Assembly (NCBI GenBank): GCA_002690805.1
Contig: NZFW01000020.1
Location: forward strand, 147,583-191,844
Source of the DNA: Flavobacteriaceae bacterium
GTDB taxonomy: Bacteria > Bacteroidota > Bacteroidia > Flavobacteriales > Flavobacteriaceae
Direction of reading: 5' to 3'
Length of the DNA stretch: 44,262 bases
A program made the position numbers and the translations under genes. Positions 7,444-15,210 of the stretch are shown one piece after another. Every line of letters starts with the position of its first letter. Position 1 is the first letter of the stretch. The notes under the pieces were generated by a model that was given only the letters and a program-made list of their open reading frames with translations, searched no databases and had not been told where the DNA came from.

Positions 7444-8424
7444 ATGGTAAAAAAAATACAAATCATCCTGTTTTTAATATCAGTTATGATGATAAATGCA
7501 CAAAATAATCCTGAGCTTTATGCTGAAAGTATCAGTCCTGAGGAGCTTAAAAGTTTATTATATACATATGCTTCTGATTATTTTTCAGGTCGAGATACAG
7601 GAGAAAAAGGTCAAAAAATTGCTGTAGATTTTTTAAGAGACTATTACATAAGACAAGGGATTTCTCCAGCAAAAAATACGTATAATTTTTTTCAAAAAAT
7701 GGTATTGAATTTAAACAAGGAAAAAGTTGAAACTGAAAATGTAATAGCAATAATTCCAGGAAGTGAAAAGCCAAATGAATACATAATTCTTTCAGCTCAC
7801 TTAGATCATGTAGGTGAAAAAAATGGAGAAATTTATAATGGTGCTGATGATGATGGATCCGGAACAGTCGCACTCTTAGAAATTGCTGAAGCATTTCAAA
7901 AGTCTGTCAGGGACGGTAATGGGCCAAGGAGATCAATTATTTTTCTTCATGTTACTGGAGAAGAAAAAGGATTACTTGGTTCAAAATACTATACCGAAAA
8001 TCCTATATATCCATTAGAAAGTACAGTTGCAAATCTTAATATAGATATGATTGGGAGACTTGATCCAAAAAGAGAAGATAAAGATCCTAATTATATTTAC
8101 TTAATTGGCTCTGACAAATTAAGTCAAGATTTACATGATCTATCTGAAGAAATAAATTCAAATTATACTAATCTAAAAATTGATTATAAATATAATGACG
8201 AAAATGATCCAAATCGATTTTATTACAGAAGCGACCATTATAATTTTGCAAAAAAAAATATTCCAATAATTTTTTATTTTAATGGAACTCATGATGACTA
8301 TCATAAACCAACTGATACTCCAGACAAAATAAATTATTCCATTTTAACAAAAAGAAGCAAATTAATTTTTTATACCACATGGAAATTGGCAAATCAAAAA
8401 AATAGAATAAGATTAAAAAAATAA
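7444..8424 (+). CDS. Secreted M28 family zinc aminopeptidase
   Basis: A 326-residue exported exopeptidase. A signal peptide covers about residues 1-19 (cleavage after MINA). The M28 co-catalytic zinc set can be read directly: H119 and D121 in SAHLDH, D136 in NGADDDGSG, the general base E173 and ligand E174 in TGEEKGLLGS, D201 in NIDMIG, and the final His in DDYHKPTDT. The length fits a single catalytic domain without a PA insert. It follows the DUF3050 gene by 9 bases. The likely role is peptide scavenging in the periplasm or outside the cell. Its 3' end faces the alpha/beta hydrolase gene, with an inverted repeat across the gap. Confidence 0.93.
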   Translation: MVKKIQIILFLISVMMINAQNNPELYAESISPEELKSLLYTYASDYFSGRDTGEKGQKIAVDFLRDYYIRQGISPAKNTYNFFQKMVLNLNKEKVETENVIAIIPGSEKPNEYIILSAHLDHVGEKNGEIYNGADDDGSGTVALLEIAEAFQKSVRDGNGPRRSIIFLHVTGEEKGLLGSKYYTENPIYPLESTVANLNIDMIGRLDPKREDKDPNYIYLIGSDKLSQDLHDLSEEINSNYTNLKIDYKYNDENDPNRFYYRSDHYNFAKKNIPIIFYFNGTHDDYHKPTDTPDKINYSILTKRSKLIFYTTWKLANQKNRIRLKK

Positions 8425-8450
8425 TTTTATAATAAATGGATTATTCTATT
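8401..8450. repeat. Inverted repeat between convergent genes
   Basis: AATAGAATAA (8401-8410) and TTATTCTATT (8441-8450) are perfect reverse complements separated by 30 AT-rich bases. The left arm lies in the end of the M28 gene and the right arm just before the hydrolase stop. A loose bidirectional terminator is possible, but the loop is long and the arms are AT-rich, so this could be chance. Confidence 0.35.
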
Positions 8451-8451
8451 T

Positions 8452-9462
8452 TCACTTTTTCTGTTCTTTAGTGAATTTAAGAATATTGTTAAATAATACA
8501 TTGTTAAATTCATTTCTTGATTCCATTTGAGGTAAGTGACCAGCATTTTTAAAAAAGAAATCTTTTCTATTTGGAAAAACTTTGTTTATTTTTTCTCGAA
8601 TTTCATCAAAAACAACCACTTTATCATACTTTCCCCAAAGAGTAAATATTTCTATATTAGTTTGCGCTATCTCTTTATGTAAATTATCTAATGATACATG
8701 GTTTTTTTGAGTTGATATCAAAGCTCTTGCAAAACCCTTATACTTTTGAAGCTCACTATACTTTAAAACCCAATCCCTAAATTGATTTGGATCTTTAAAA
8801 TCATTTTTTTGACTTTCTGAAAGAGATTTGTAATTTTTAATAAAACTCGTAACTTCTTCTTTATTAACCGACTTATCATCTAATTCTTTTATATCTTTAA
8901 ACCCATTAGATGATACATAAATAAGCTTATCAATTCTATTTGGAAAAATTGAAGCCATCTTTGAAATCACCCTTCCCCCATTTGAAAGACCAATCAATAC
9001 TAAATTATTAACAGACAATGAGTCTAGAAGCTCCCAACTTTGATTAGCAAAAAGTTCATCAGTGTAATTAACATCAGGATTTTGAGAATAACCTCTTCCA
9101 TACAAATCAAATCTAATAACTTTATAACCTAATTTTTTTGCCTCTTGGAAAGTTGGCTCCCATATGTAAGAAGGGACTGAAAAACCATGAATTAAAATAA
9201 TTGCAGGATAATTACTATTTGAATTAGCGATTTCATAATAAGTATTGCCCTTACTCAATGAAATGAAACTCCCAGGTAATAAGTTTTTATTATCATCAAT
9301 GAATTTATCATTTTTAATAATATATTCATAATTAGGCTGACCAAAATTAAAGTCTAAGGTTTTTTTCCTTTTACTATTAGATGTACATGTAAAAAAGAGC
9401 ACACTTATAATAATACATAATATATTTTTATGATATTGACTAGGAGCATTTATTTTATTCAT
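8452..9462 (-). CDS. Alpha/beta hydrolase lipoprotein
   Basis: A 336-residue alpha/beta-fold hydrolase. A hydrophobic stretch followed by lipobox LFFTC (Cys26) suggests it is lipid-anchored. The oxyanion HGFSVP lies at 92-97, the nucleophile elbow is GLSNGG with Ser160, the acid is D280 in WGKYDKV, and the base is H309 in NAGHLP, so the catalytic triad is complete. The general form is that of the esterase/C-C hydrolase group; substrate cannot be told. The N-terminus (MNKINAPSQYHKN) is rather long before the hydrophobic core, and no other ATG gives a better signal. A terminator for the small ORF upstream lies just before this gene, so it probably has its own promoter. Confidence 0.87.
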   Translation of the reverse strand: MNKINAPSQYHKNILCIIISVLFFTCTSNSKRKKTLDFNFGQPNYEYIIKNDKFIDDNKNLLPGSFISLSKGNTYYEIANSNSNYPAIILIHGFSVPSYIWEPTFQEAKKLGYKVIRFDLYGRGYSQNPDVNYTDELFANQSWELLDSLSVNNLVLIGLSNGGRVISKMASIFPNRIDKLIYVSSNGFKDIKELDDKSVNKEEVTSFIKNYKSLSESQKNDFKDPNQFRDWVLKYSELQKYKGFARALISTQKNHVSLDNLHKEIAQTNIEIFTLWGKYDKVVVFDEIREKINKVFPNRKDFFFKNAGHLPQMESRNEFNNVLFNNILKFTKEQKK

Positions 9463-9474
9463 ATTGTTTAAATC

Positions 9475-9500
9475 AAAAAGCCCTTGATTGTAAGGGCTTA
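9475..9500 (-). terminator. Rho-independent terminator of the 50-residue ORF
   Basis: A perfect 8-bp stem (AAGCCCTT at 9478-9485 with AAGGGCTT at 9492-9499) encloses a 6-base loop. Read on the minus strand it is followed by CTTTTTGATTT. It begins about 22 bases after the stop of the small basic ORF at 9522-9674. Confidence 0.7.
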
Positions 9501-9521
9501 TAAAAATTTTAAATATTAAAA

Positions 9522-9674
9522 TTATTTGTTTAATCGAATGAACCTGCCTTTTTTTCCTCTTCTTTTCTCAAGATCTTTTGCTTTTAAGAACTCTTTTTTA
9601 GTAAATCTTTTACCATTAATATAGAGGTGTTTAACCCCTGAAGGAAAATCAATATCCAAAATACTTCTTCTCAT
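9522..9674 (-). CDS. Small basic protein of unknown function (50 residues)
   Basis: This ORF runs from ATG at 9674 to TAA at 9522-9524. The product opens MRRSILDIDFPSGVKHLYIN and is strongly basic toward the C-terminus (KKEFLKAKDLEKRRGKKGR). There is no signal peptide or membrane segment. Support for a real gene: the region is otherwise unexplained, a canonical hairpin terminator follows the stop by about 22 bases, and the composition looks like a genuine folded or nucleic-acid-binding protein rather than a shadow frame. I do not recognise the family. A nucleic-acid or ribosome-associated role would fit the charge but is only inference. Confidence 0.62.
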   Translation of the reverse strand: MRRSILDIDFPSGVKHLYINGKRFTKKEFLKAKDLEKRRGKKGRFIRLNK

Positions 9675-9758
9675 TTGACTGAATTGGAAAGTAAATATAT
9701 AATTTATTTATTAAATTTCATCCGTTGAGTTTTTTGTAAAATATTTTAATTAATTAAA

Positions 9759-10862
9759 ATGAATGAATTTAAGTCGAACAATCGTTTGTATTCTTTAGAT
9801 GCACTAAGAGGATTTGATATGTTTTGGATTATTGGAGCTGAAGAAATATTTCATAAAATGGCTGAAATTAAAGATAATGTTTTTTGGCATGGATTATCAA
9901 ACCAGTTTATTCATCCTGAATGGCATGGCTTTGTTTTTTATGATTTAATCTTTCCTTTATTTCTTTTCTTATCAGGAGTTACAATTCCATACTCGATCGG
10001 AAGTAAATTATCAAAGGGTAAAACGAAAAGTAAACTATTAAAAAGAGTAATCAAAAGAGGTATTATACTAATATTACTCGGAATAATATTTAATAATGGA
10101 CTCGAAATAAAATCGATTGAAGATATAAGGTTTGGAAGTGTTTTGGGAAGAATTGGCTTAGCCTATATGTTTGCTAATATAATTTATTTATTTTCTAGTA
10201 AAAAAAATCAGATACTTTGGTTCTTTGGTTTGATGTTAGGATATTGGGGAATTATTTTATGTTTTTCAGCACCAGGGTTTTTTCCAGGAGATTTATCAAT
10301 TGAAGGAAATATAATCTCATACCTAGATAGGCTTGTCATGCCGGGTAAACTATTTTTGGGCATACATGATCCAGAGGGCCTATTTTCAACTATTCCTGCA
10401 ATTTCAACAGCATTAATTGGAATTTATACAGGTAATCTTTTAATTAAGAATAATAAAAAGAGAAGTACCATCAAGCTATTAATAATAGGTTTAATTTTTA
10501 TACTTATAGCTCAAATATGGAATTTATTTTTTCCAATAAACAAAAATTTATGGACTAGCTCTTTTGTACTTCAATGTGGGGGTCTAAGTATGATACTGAT
10601 GGCAATTTTTTATTATTTAATTGATATTTTAGGTTATCATAAATGGGCTTTTTTCTTTAAGGTTATTGGAATGAATTCAATATTAATTTACATGTCATTA
10701 GTGTTTATAAATTGGAACTTTACCACAAATTCAGTATTCAAATGGTTATTTGATATAGTAGGTGAGCCCTACAATTCTGTTGTTTACGTTATTTGCTTAT
10801 TAATGGTTCAATGGATGTTTTTATATTTACTTTATAAAAAGAAAATATTTTTAAGGATTTAA
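9759..10862 (+). CDS. Multi-pass membrane acyltransferase (DUF5009 / HGSNAT-like)
   Basis: A 367-residue inner-membrane protein with about nine to ten hydrophobic segments. The N-terminus RLYSLDALRGFDMFWIIGAE is typical of the DUF5009/DUF1624 family, related to heparan-alpha-glucosaminide N-acetyltransferase. H-P-E-W-H-G at about 52-57 before the first long membrane helix resembles the conserved histidine region of this family. These proteins are thought to transfer acyl groups across the membrane to extracytoplasmic sugars; the actual acceptor here is unknown. It is first in a tight plus-strand run, with the lipoprotein gene 15 bases downstream. Confidence 0.85.
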   Translation: MNEFKSNNRLYSLDALRGFDMFWIIGAEEIFHKMAEIKDNVFWHGLSNQFIHPEWHGFVFYDLIFPLFLFLSGVTIPYSIGSKLSKGKTKSKLLKRVIKRGIILILLGIIFNNGLEIKSIEDIRFGSVLGRIGLAYMFANIIYLFSSKKNQILWFFGLMLGYWGIILCFSAPGFFPGDLSIEGNIISYLDRLVMPGKLFLGIHDPEGLFSTIPAISTALIGIYTGNLLIKNNKKRSTIKLLIIGLIFILIAQIWNLFFPINKNLWTSSFVLQCGGLSMILMAIFYYLIDILGYHKWAFFFKVIGMNSILIYMSLVFINWNFTTNSVFKWLFDIVGEPYNSVVYVICLLMVQWMFLYLLYKKKIFLRI

Positions 10863-10877
10863 TCTAATTTAAGAAAT

Positions 10878-11975
10878 ATGAAATTATCTAAAATATTATT
10901 AATCATAATTTCTTTAATCACACTTTCATCTTGTACGAGTAATGATGAGGATCCAAATACAGAATTAGATGAATTAATTGATGTAGGAGATAATTCTAAT
11001 ACCAATTCAAATCAAAATTCAGATCATTTAATTACAACTCATCCTGGAAATAAAGTTTCATCTTTATTAATGTCTTTGAATGAATATAATACATGGAAAA
11101 GTAATGATCAATTTTCTGAAGCTTCCTACAGAGAATCAATCATAAAAGATATTTACAAGCAATTCAATGATCAATATGATTTTATTATGCTTATATTAAA
11201 TGAAGACGAAATACCAGAGGGAATAAATTATTATGGAAAAAACATTGGGGTTTCTAATAACATAAGTGGAATTGGTGGAGGAATTTATGATTACTCAACT
11301 AATTACGGATCTTCTGGAAAACTTAAATCAGTAATCCAACTATCTAGTCTTTATTATCTTCAAAATGGCCCAGTATTACATGAGTTGTTACACAATTGGG
11401 CTAATTATGCCTTACCTACAGAAAATGTTGATCAAACAGGCACTAATCTAAATTCATTTTCATATTATGGACATTGGGGTTTTACAGGAGGAAGTACCCC
11501 TGGTCAGCTAGGTGGTTTTAAACAAAGCACCTTAGAGGATCTTGGTAATAACAAATATTCTGTTGAATCATTTGGAGCATTTGCTAATGGAGGAAATAGT
11601 GTGCCATATAGTGAGTTAGAGTTGTATTTGATGGGGATGATACCATTAAGCTCGGTAAATCAATTTACTTTATTTAATGACATTACTTCACTTGAAATAG
11701 AAAATAGTAAATATATATTTACAGCAAATAGAGTTGATTATGGCTCTGCAGAATTAGAAAGTTTATTGGGCGTAAGGTCACCAAACTCCATAGACTCACA
11801 AAAAGAATTTGACTTACTACTAATTGTTTTAACAGATAAAACACTTACTAATACTCAATGGGATTTAATCACTAGTGCTGCTGATTGGTTTTCGTTTAAA
11901 GGAGCTGATGAAATTTCATTATACAATTTTTGGGAAGCAACAAATGGTATAGGCTCTATTAATATTGGTAACTAA
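10878..11975 (+). CDS. Lipoprotein with HExxH metalloprotease-like motif
   Basis: A 365-residue predicted lipoprotein: lipobox LSSC with Cys19, then an acidic, Asn/Ser-rich tether (about 20-50). The key feature is HELLH at 168-172, in a run that starts GPVLHELLHNWANYALP, an HExxH zinc-protease signature. Further along are H199-W200 in YYGHWGFTGG and SELELYLMGMIP (E246, E248), which recur as a block and could hold the third zinc ligand. I do not know a named family for it. It lies between an acyltransferase and diaminopropionate ammonia-lyase, with gaps of 15 and 13 bases. The likely location is the outer face of a membrane. Confidence 0.72.
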   Translation: MKLSKILLIIISLITLSSCTSNDEDPNTELDELIDVGDNSNTNSNQNSDHLITTHPGNKVSSLLMSLNEYNTWKSNDQFSEASYRESIIKDIYKQFNDQYDFIMLILNEDEIPEGINYYGKNIGVSNNISGIGGGIYDYSTNYGSSGKLKSVIQLSSLYYLQNGPVLHELLHNWANYALPTENVDQTGTNLNSFSYYGHWGFTGGSTPGQLGGFKQSTLEDLGNNKYSVESFGAFANGGNSVPYSELELYLMGMIPLSSVNQFTLFNDITSLEIENSKYIFTANRVDYGSAELESLLGVRSPNSIDSQKEFDLLLIVLTDKTLTNTQWDLITSAADWFSFKGADEISLYNFWEATNGIGSINIGN

Positions 11976-11988
11976 AAATCACTAATAA

Positions 11989-13155
11989 ATGGTGGCTCAA
12001 CATTTTAAAAATCCAAATAAAAATAAAAGTAAGTATCCAGAAAAATTAAAGTCAATACTAAGTTTAGAAGAATGTCATTTAGCATATAGTGAAATTCGAA
12101 CATGGAATAATTATTCACCCACTCCCCTTCTATCTCTTGATAAAATTGCAACTGAACTAGGAGTTGAAAAAATTTACTATAAAGATGAAAGTTCTAGATT
12201 TGGACTTGGAAGCTTCAAAGTCCTTGGGGGAACTTATGGGGTTCTAAATTTTATTTATAATACATTAAAAAAAGAAATTGGCAAATATGTTACGATAGAC
12301 CAAATCAAAAAAGGAGATTATTCTAATATTATATCTAAATACACTGTAACTACTGCTACTGATGGTAATCATGGGAGAGCTGTTGCTTATGGTGCTAGGT
12401 TATTTGGTTGTAAGTGTCAGGTATTTATTCATTCAGAAGTTAGTTTAGGGCGTCAGAAAGCAATGGAAAGTCTTGGAGCAAGCGTAATTCGGGTATCTGG
12501 TAACTACGACAAATCATTAAGAGCATGTATGAAGGAGGCTTCTAAAAATAATTGGCATGTAATTTCTGACACTTCATATGAAGGATATACAAAATATCCA
12601 AAATATATAATGGCAGGATATACTGTTATGGCTCAAGAATTAGAAGAACAACTAAAAAATAATTTAATACCCACTCATATGTTTCTTCAAGCAGGAGTCG
12701 GGTCTTTTCCTGCATCAATTTGTAGTTATTTTTGGCAAAATAATACTACTTACATAAAGAATATAATAGTTGAGTCCAAACTAGCTCCATGTTTATTAAT
12801 TAGTGCCCAAAACAATAAATTGTCATCATATAATATTATTGAAGAAACTATAATGGCAGGTTTGTCATGCGGAGAACCTTCCTTATTAGGTTGGAAAATA
12901 TTAAATGAATCAGTAGATCATTTTATAACTATCGATGATACATCAATTAAAAAAACAATGAAGTTATTAAATAAAAACACACCACAAATAGAAGCTGGAG
13001 AATCTTCTGTTGCAGGGTTAGCAGGTCTAATTGATTTAAAAAATAATAAAGATGTCATGAAAAGTATAGGTTTAAATCATGAAAGTATTATCCTATTATT
13101 TGGAACTGAGGGAGCTACAGATCCACAAATATATAAATCAATAATAGAATCTTAA
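11989..13155 (+). CDS. dpaL: Diaminopropionate ammonia-lyase
   Basis: A PLP enzyme that splits 2,3-diaminopropionate into pyruvate and two ammonia. The 388-residue length matches E. coli YgeX/DpaL. The PLP lysine is K77 in FGLGSFKVLGG; then come TATDGNHGRAVA, the phosphate loop QAGVGSFPAS, ESKLAPC and GLSCGEPS, all DpaL-type rather than threonine-dehydratase-type. The start MVAQHFKNPN follows the preceding stop by 13 bases. It is last in a run with an acyltransferase and a HELLH lipoprotein; the hairpin at 13183-13204 probably ends the transcript. Its presence implies use of diaminopropionate, or of a peptide or amide that releases it, as a nitrogen and carbon source. Confidence 0.9.
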   Translation: MVAQHFKNPNKNKSKYPEKLKSILSLEECHLAYSEIRTWNNYSPTPLLSLDKIATELGVEKIYYKDESSRFGLGSFKVLGGTYGVLNFIYNTLKKEIGKYVTIDQIKKGDYSNIISKYTVTTATDGNHGRAVAYGARLFGCKCQVFIHSEVSLGRQKAMESLGASVIRVSGNYDKSLRACMKEASKNNWHVISDTSYEGYTKYPKYIMAGYTVMAQELEEQLKNNLIPTHMFLQAGVGSFPASICSYFWQNNTTYIKNIIVESKLAPCLLISAQNNKLSSYNIIEETIMAGLSCGEPSLLGWKILNESVDHFITIDDTSIKKTMKLLNKNTPQIEAGESSVAGLAGLIDLKNNKDVMKSIGLNHESIILLFGTEGATDPQIYKSIIES

Positions 13156-13176
13156 TTTTTATTTATTTATTCAGGA

Positions 13177-13204
13177 TAAAAAAACCTTCGATTTCTCGAA
13201 GGTT
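13177..13204. terminator. Bidirectional hairpin terminator between dpaL and tRNA-His
   Basis: A perfect 9-bp stem (AACCTTCGA at 13183-13191 with TCGAAGGTT at 13196-13204) has a TTTC tetraloop. On the minus strand it is followed directly by a run of seven Ts, so it is a strong terminator for tRNA-His. On the plus strand it lies 28 bases after dpaL with a weaker T tract, and may serve both. Confidence 0.8.
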
Positions 13205-13211
13205 AAATTTG

Positions 13212-13286
13212 GGTGGAAGACCGGGTTCGAACCGGCGACCTCCTGAACCACAATCAGGCGCTCTAACCAACTGAGCTACAACCACC
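13212..13286 (-). tRNA. tRNA-His (anticodon GTG)
   Basis: A cloverleaf with the extra 5' G(-1) facing C73, the hallmark of tRNA-His. The anticodon stem CCTGA/TCAGG encloses TTGTGGT, giving anticodon GTG. The T-arm GCCGG/CCGGT encloses TTCGAAC. The acceptor GTGGTTG against CTTCCAC leaves two adjacent T-T oppositions at positions 5-68 and 6-67. CCA is not encoded. Confidence 0.93.
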
Positions 13287-13296
13287 ATTTGAGGTG

Positions 13297-13327
13297 CAAA
13301 TTTAAACTATTTTAATTTGAAGACAAA
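13297..13327 (-). promoter_or_regulatory. Promoter of tRNA-His (-33 TTTG / -7 TAAATTTG)
   Basis: On the minus strand TTTG (13327-13324), a 19-base spacer and TAAATTTG (13304-13297) make a perfect Bacteroidota housekeeping promoter. The -7 box ends 10 bases before the tRNA 5' end. Confidence 0.68.
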
Positions 13328-13344
13328 CGACTTAAAAAATATTT

Positions 13345-14064
13345 TTAGATCAAGTCTGTTATACTTTTAACTGAAGGGTATCTTTCAGCGGTGAATGCTT
13401 CTCCAGCATCAACTCCAATTAATCTTCCAAGGTTTAAAGCCCTGTACTTTACACTTTCAATAAAATTTAATGAGCTTATGGGGGTAGATATTCTTGAGCC
13501 ATCAGGAGTATAAAATTGACTTGAGAATGATTTAACTGCTGAAATCTTTTGATTTATATGGTCTGAAATATCAACAACAAAATCTGGCTTAATTTCTTTC
13601 CATTGAATATAGTGATATACAACTTTAGGTCGCCATGCAGATTGTGTCTCACCGAAATTATCTAATGTTTCAAGTTTAGATAAACCACTTAAAAAACAAG
13701 AATCAGAAACTAGATCAGATCCTTTTTTATGGTCAATATGTCTATCATTAATAGCATTACAAAGAACAATGTCAGGCTGGTGAAATCGTATTAATTGAAT
13801 TATTTTATTTTGATGAGTTTCGTCATTTTTAAAATAAACATCTTTAAACTTTAGATTCTTTCTAAATTCAACACCAAGGATTGATGCAGCTTTTTCAGCC
13901 TCTTCATTTCGTATTTCAACAGATCCGTTAGTTCCCATTTCACCTTGAGTCAAATCTATAATTCCTACTAACTTTCCTTCAGAGACGCATTTAGATATCG
14001 TACCTCCACAACCTAATTCAACATCATCAGGATGCGCTCCAAATGCTAGAATATCAACTTTCAT
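13345..14064 (-). CDS. bshB1: Bacillithiol biosynthesis deacetylase BshB1 (PIG-L/LmbE family)
   Basis: A zinc hydrolase that removes the acetyl group from N-acetylglucosaminyl-malate in bacillithiol synthesis. The 239-residue protein opens MKVDILAFGAHPDDVELGCG, with the AHPDD zinc/catalytic motif, then TQGEMGTNG, and later NDRHIDHKKG with the remaining zinc histidine. The C-terminal GVDAGEAF is typical of BshB1 rather than of other LmbE proteins. The ATG at 14064 is preferred over a longer frame reaching 14097. It overlaps the end of the preceding trans-sulfuration gene by 11 bases, indicating coupled translation. bshA and bshC are not in the window. Confidence 0.9.
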   Translation of the reverse strand: MKVDILAFGAHPDDVELGCGGTISKCVSEGKLVGIIDLTQGEMGTNGSVEIRNEEAEKAASILGVEFRKNLKFKDVYFKNDETHQNKIIQLIRFHQPDIVLCNAINDRHIDHKKGSDLVSDSCFLSGLSKLETLDNFGETQSAWRPKVVYHYIQWKEIKPDFVVDISDHINQKISAVKSFSSQFYTPDGSRISTPISSLNFIESVKYRALNLGRLIGVDAGEAFTAERYPSVKSITDLI

Positions 14065-15208
14065 TTGAATATGACTTAAATGCATTATTAATATCATTTT
14101 TTAGATCTTCAATAGATTCAATTCCTGCGGAAAACCTAATTAATTGATCTGATATCCCCTGATCATCACGCTCATTCTGAGTAAGAGAAAAATGAGATGT
14201 TAATTTTGGATAGTTAACAGTACTTTCAACTCCAGCAAGACTCATTACAGGTTTAATAAGCTTTAAGTTCTTTAAAAATAAATTAACGTCAATTTTAGAA
14301 TTTAACTCACATGATAACATACCACCAAAACCTTTCATTTGTTTTTTTGCGATTAAATGATCTTTATGTGATTCAAGACCTGGATAGTAAACCTTTGAAA
14401 TATGCGAATGTTTTTCCAAAAAAAATGCTAACTCCATTGCATTTTTATTTTGCTCACGAACTCTTATAGGTAATGTTTTTATACTTCGTTCAAGAAGCCA
14501 AGCTGAAAATTCACTTATAGTTCCTCCTAGATTTTTTGCCAACTCATAAATCTTTTCAATATGTTTTTTTGATGCTATTACAGCTCCGGCTGAAATATCA
14601 CTATGACCTCCTAAATACTTGGTCGCACTATGAATAACTATATCAATACCAAAATCAATTGGGTTCTGATTTACTGGACTGGCAAAAGTATTATCAATCA
14701 TAGTCCATAAATTATTGGAAATCGCAAAATCAGAGATAGCCTTCATGTCAACAATTTTAAGTAGTGGATTACTTGGACTTTCAATATAAATTCCTTTTGT
14801 GTTTTCTTGAATACATTTTTTAAAATCATCCAATGAAGATCCTGAAGCAAAAGTATAGCCAATATTATATTTGGAAAACTCCTTTTTTATAAGATTTCTT
14901 GTTCCTCCATAGATATCATTATAAAAAATAACATGATCTCCAGAACTTAAATGCGAAAGTAAAGAGGAAGTAACAGCAGCCATTCCCGATCCAAAAACTA
15001 ATGCACACTCTCCTCCTTCTAAGGCAGCTATTTTTTTACATAATCCTTCTTGATTAGGAGTATTAATGTATCTAGGGTATCTTTTATCTTTTACATCATT
15101 AAATTGGTATGCAGTAGACATATATAAAGGAGAAACTGCTCCCTTATGAATTGGATCTTCAACTACTCCTTTGTGTAAACATATTGTTTCAATTTTATGT
15201 TTACTCAT
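14054..15208 (-). CDS. Trans-sulfuration PLP enzyme (cystathionine gamma-synthase/beta-lyase-like)
   Basis: A fold-type I PLP enzyme of the Cys/Met metabolism family, 384 residues. PLP Lys lies in SATKYLGGHSD (about residue 197), with YGGT and FGSGMAAV for phosphate and ring binding, and ESPSNP and DNTFASP upstream of the lysine. The C-terminal SLAGVESTVNYP and SAGIESIEDL are typical of the group. Members act as cystathionine gamma-synthase, beta-lyase, gamma-lyase or homocysteine synthase, and motifs alone do not decide; an aromatic residue before the PLP loop is not diagnostic. The ATG at 15208 starts 2 bases past the GPx stop; a longer TTG start at 15229 would overlap GPx and is less likely. 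Its place beside bshB1 suggests a cysteine supply role. Confidence 0.87.
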   Translation of the reverse strand: MSKHKIETICLHKGVVEDPIHKGAVSPLYMSTAYQFNDVKDKRYPRYINTPNQEGLCKKIAALEGGECALVFGSGMAAVTSSLLSHLSSGDHVIFYNDIYGGTRNLIKKEFSKYNIGYTFASGSSLDDFKKCIQENTKGIYIESPSNPLLKIVDMKAISDFAISNNLWTMIDNTFASPVNQNPIDFGIDIVIHSATKYLGGHSDISAGAVIASKKHIEKIYELAKNLGGTISEFSAWLLERSIKTLPIRVREQNKNAMELAFFLEKHSHISKVYYPGLESHKDHLIAKKQMKGFGGMLSCELNSKIDVNLFLKNLKLIKPVMSLAGVESTVNYPKLTSHFSLTQNERDDQGISDQLIRFSAGIESIEDLKNDINNAFKSYSNES

Positions 15209-15210
15209 AT

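Noticed and set aside
7547-7894. 115-residue minus-strand ORF inside the M28 peptidase gene
   Set aside because: It is antisense to a gene with complete catalytic motifs and is rich in Leu/Phe/His from reversed AT-rich codons; it is a shadow frame.
14065-14097. Longer start for bshB1
   Set aside because: It would deepen the overlap with the upstream gene, and the LmbE core begins at the ATG at 14064.
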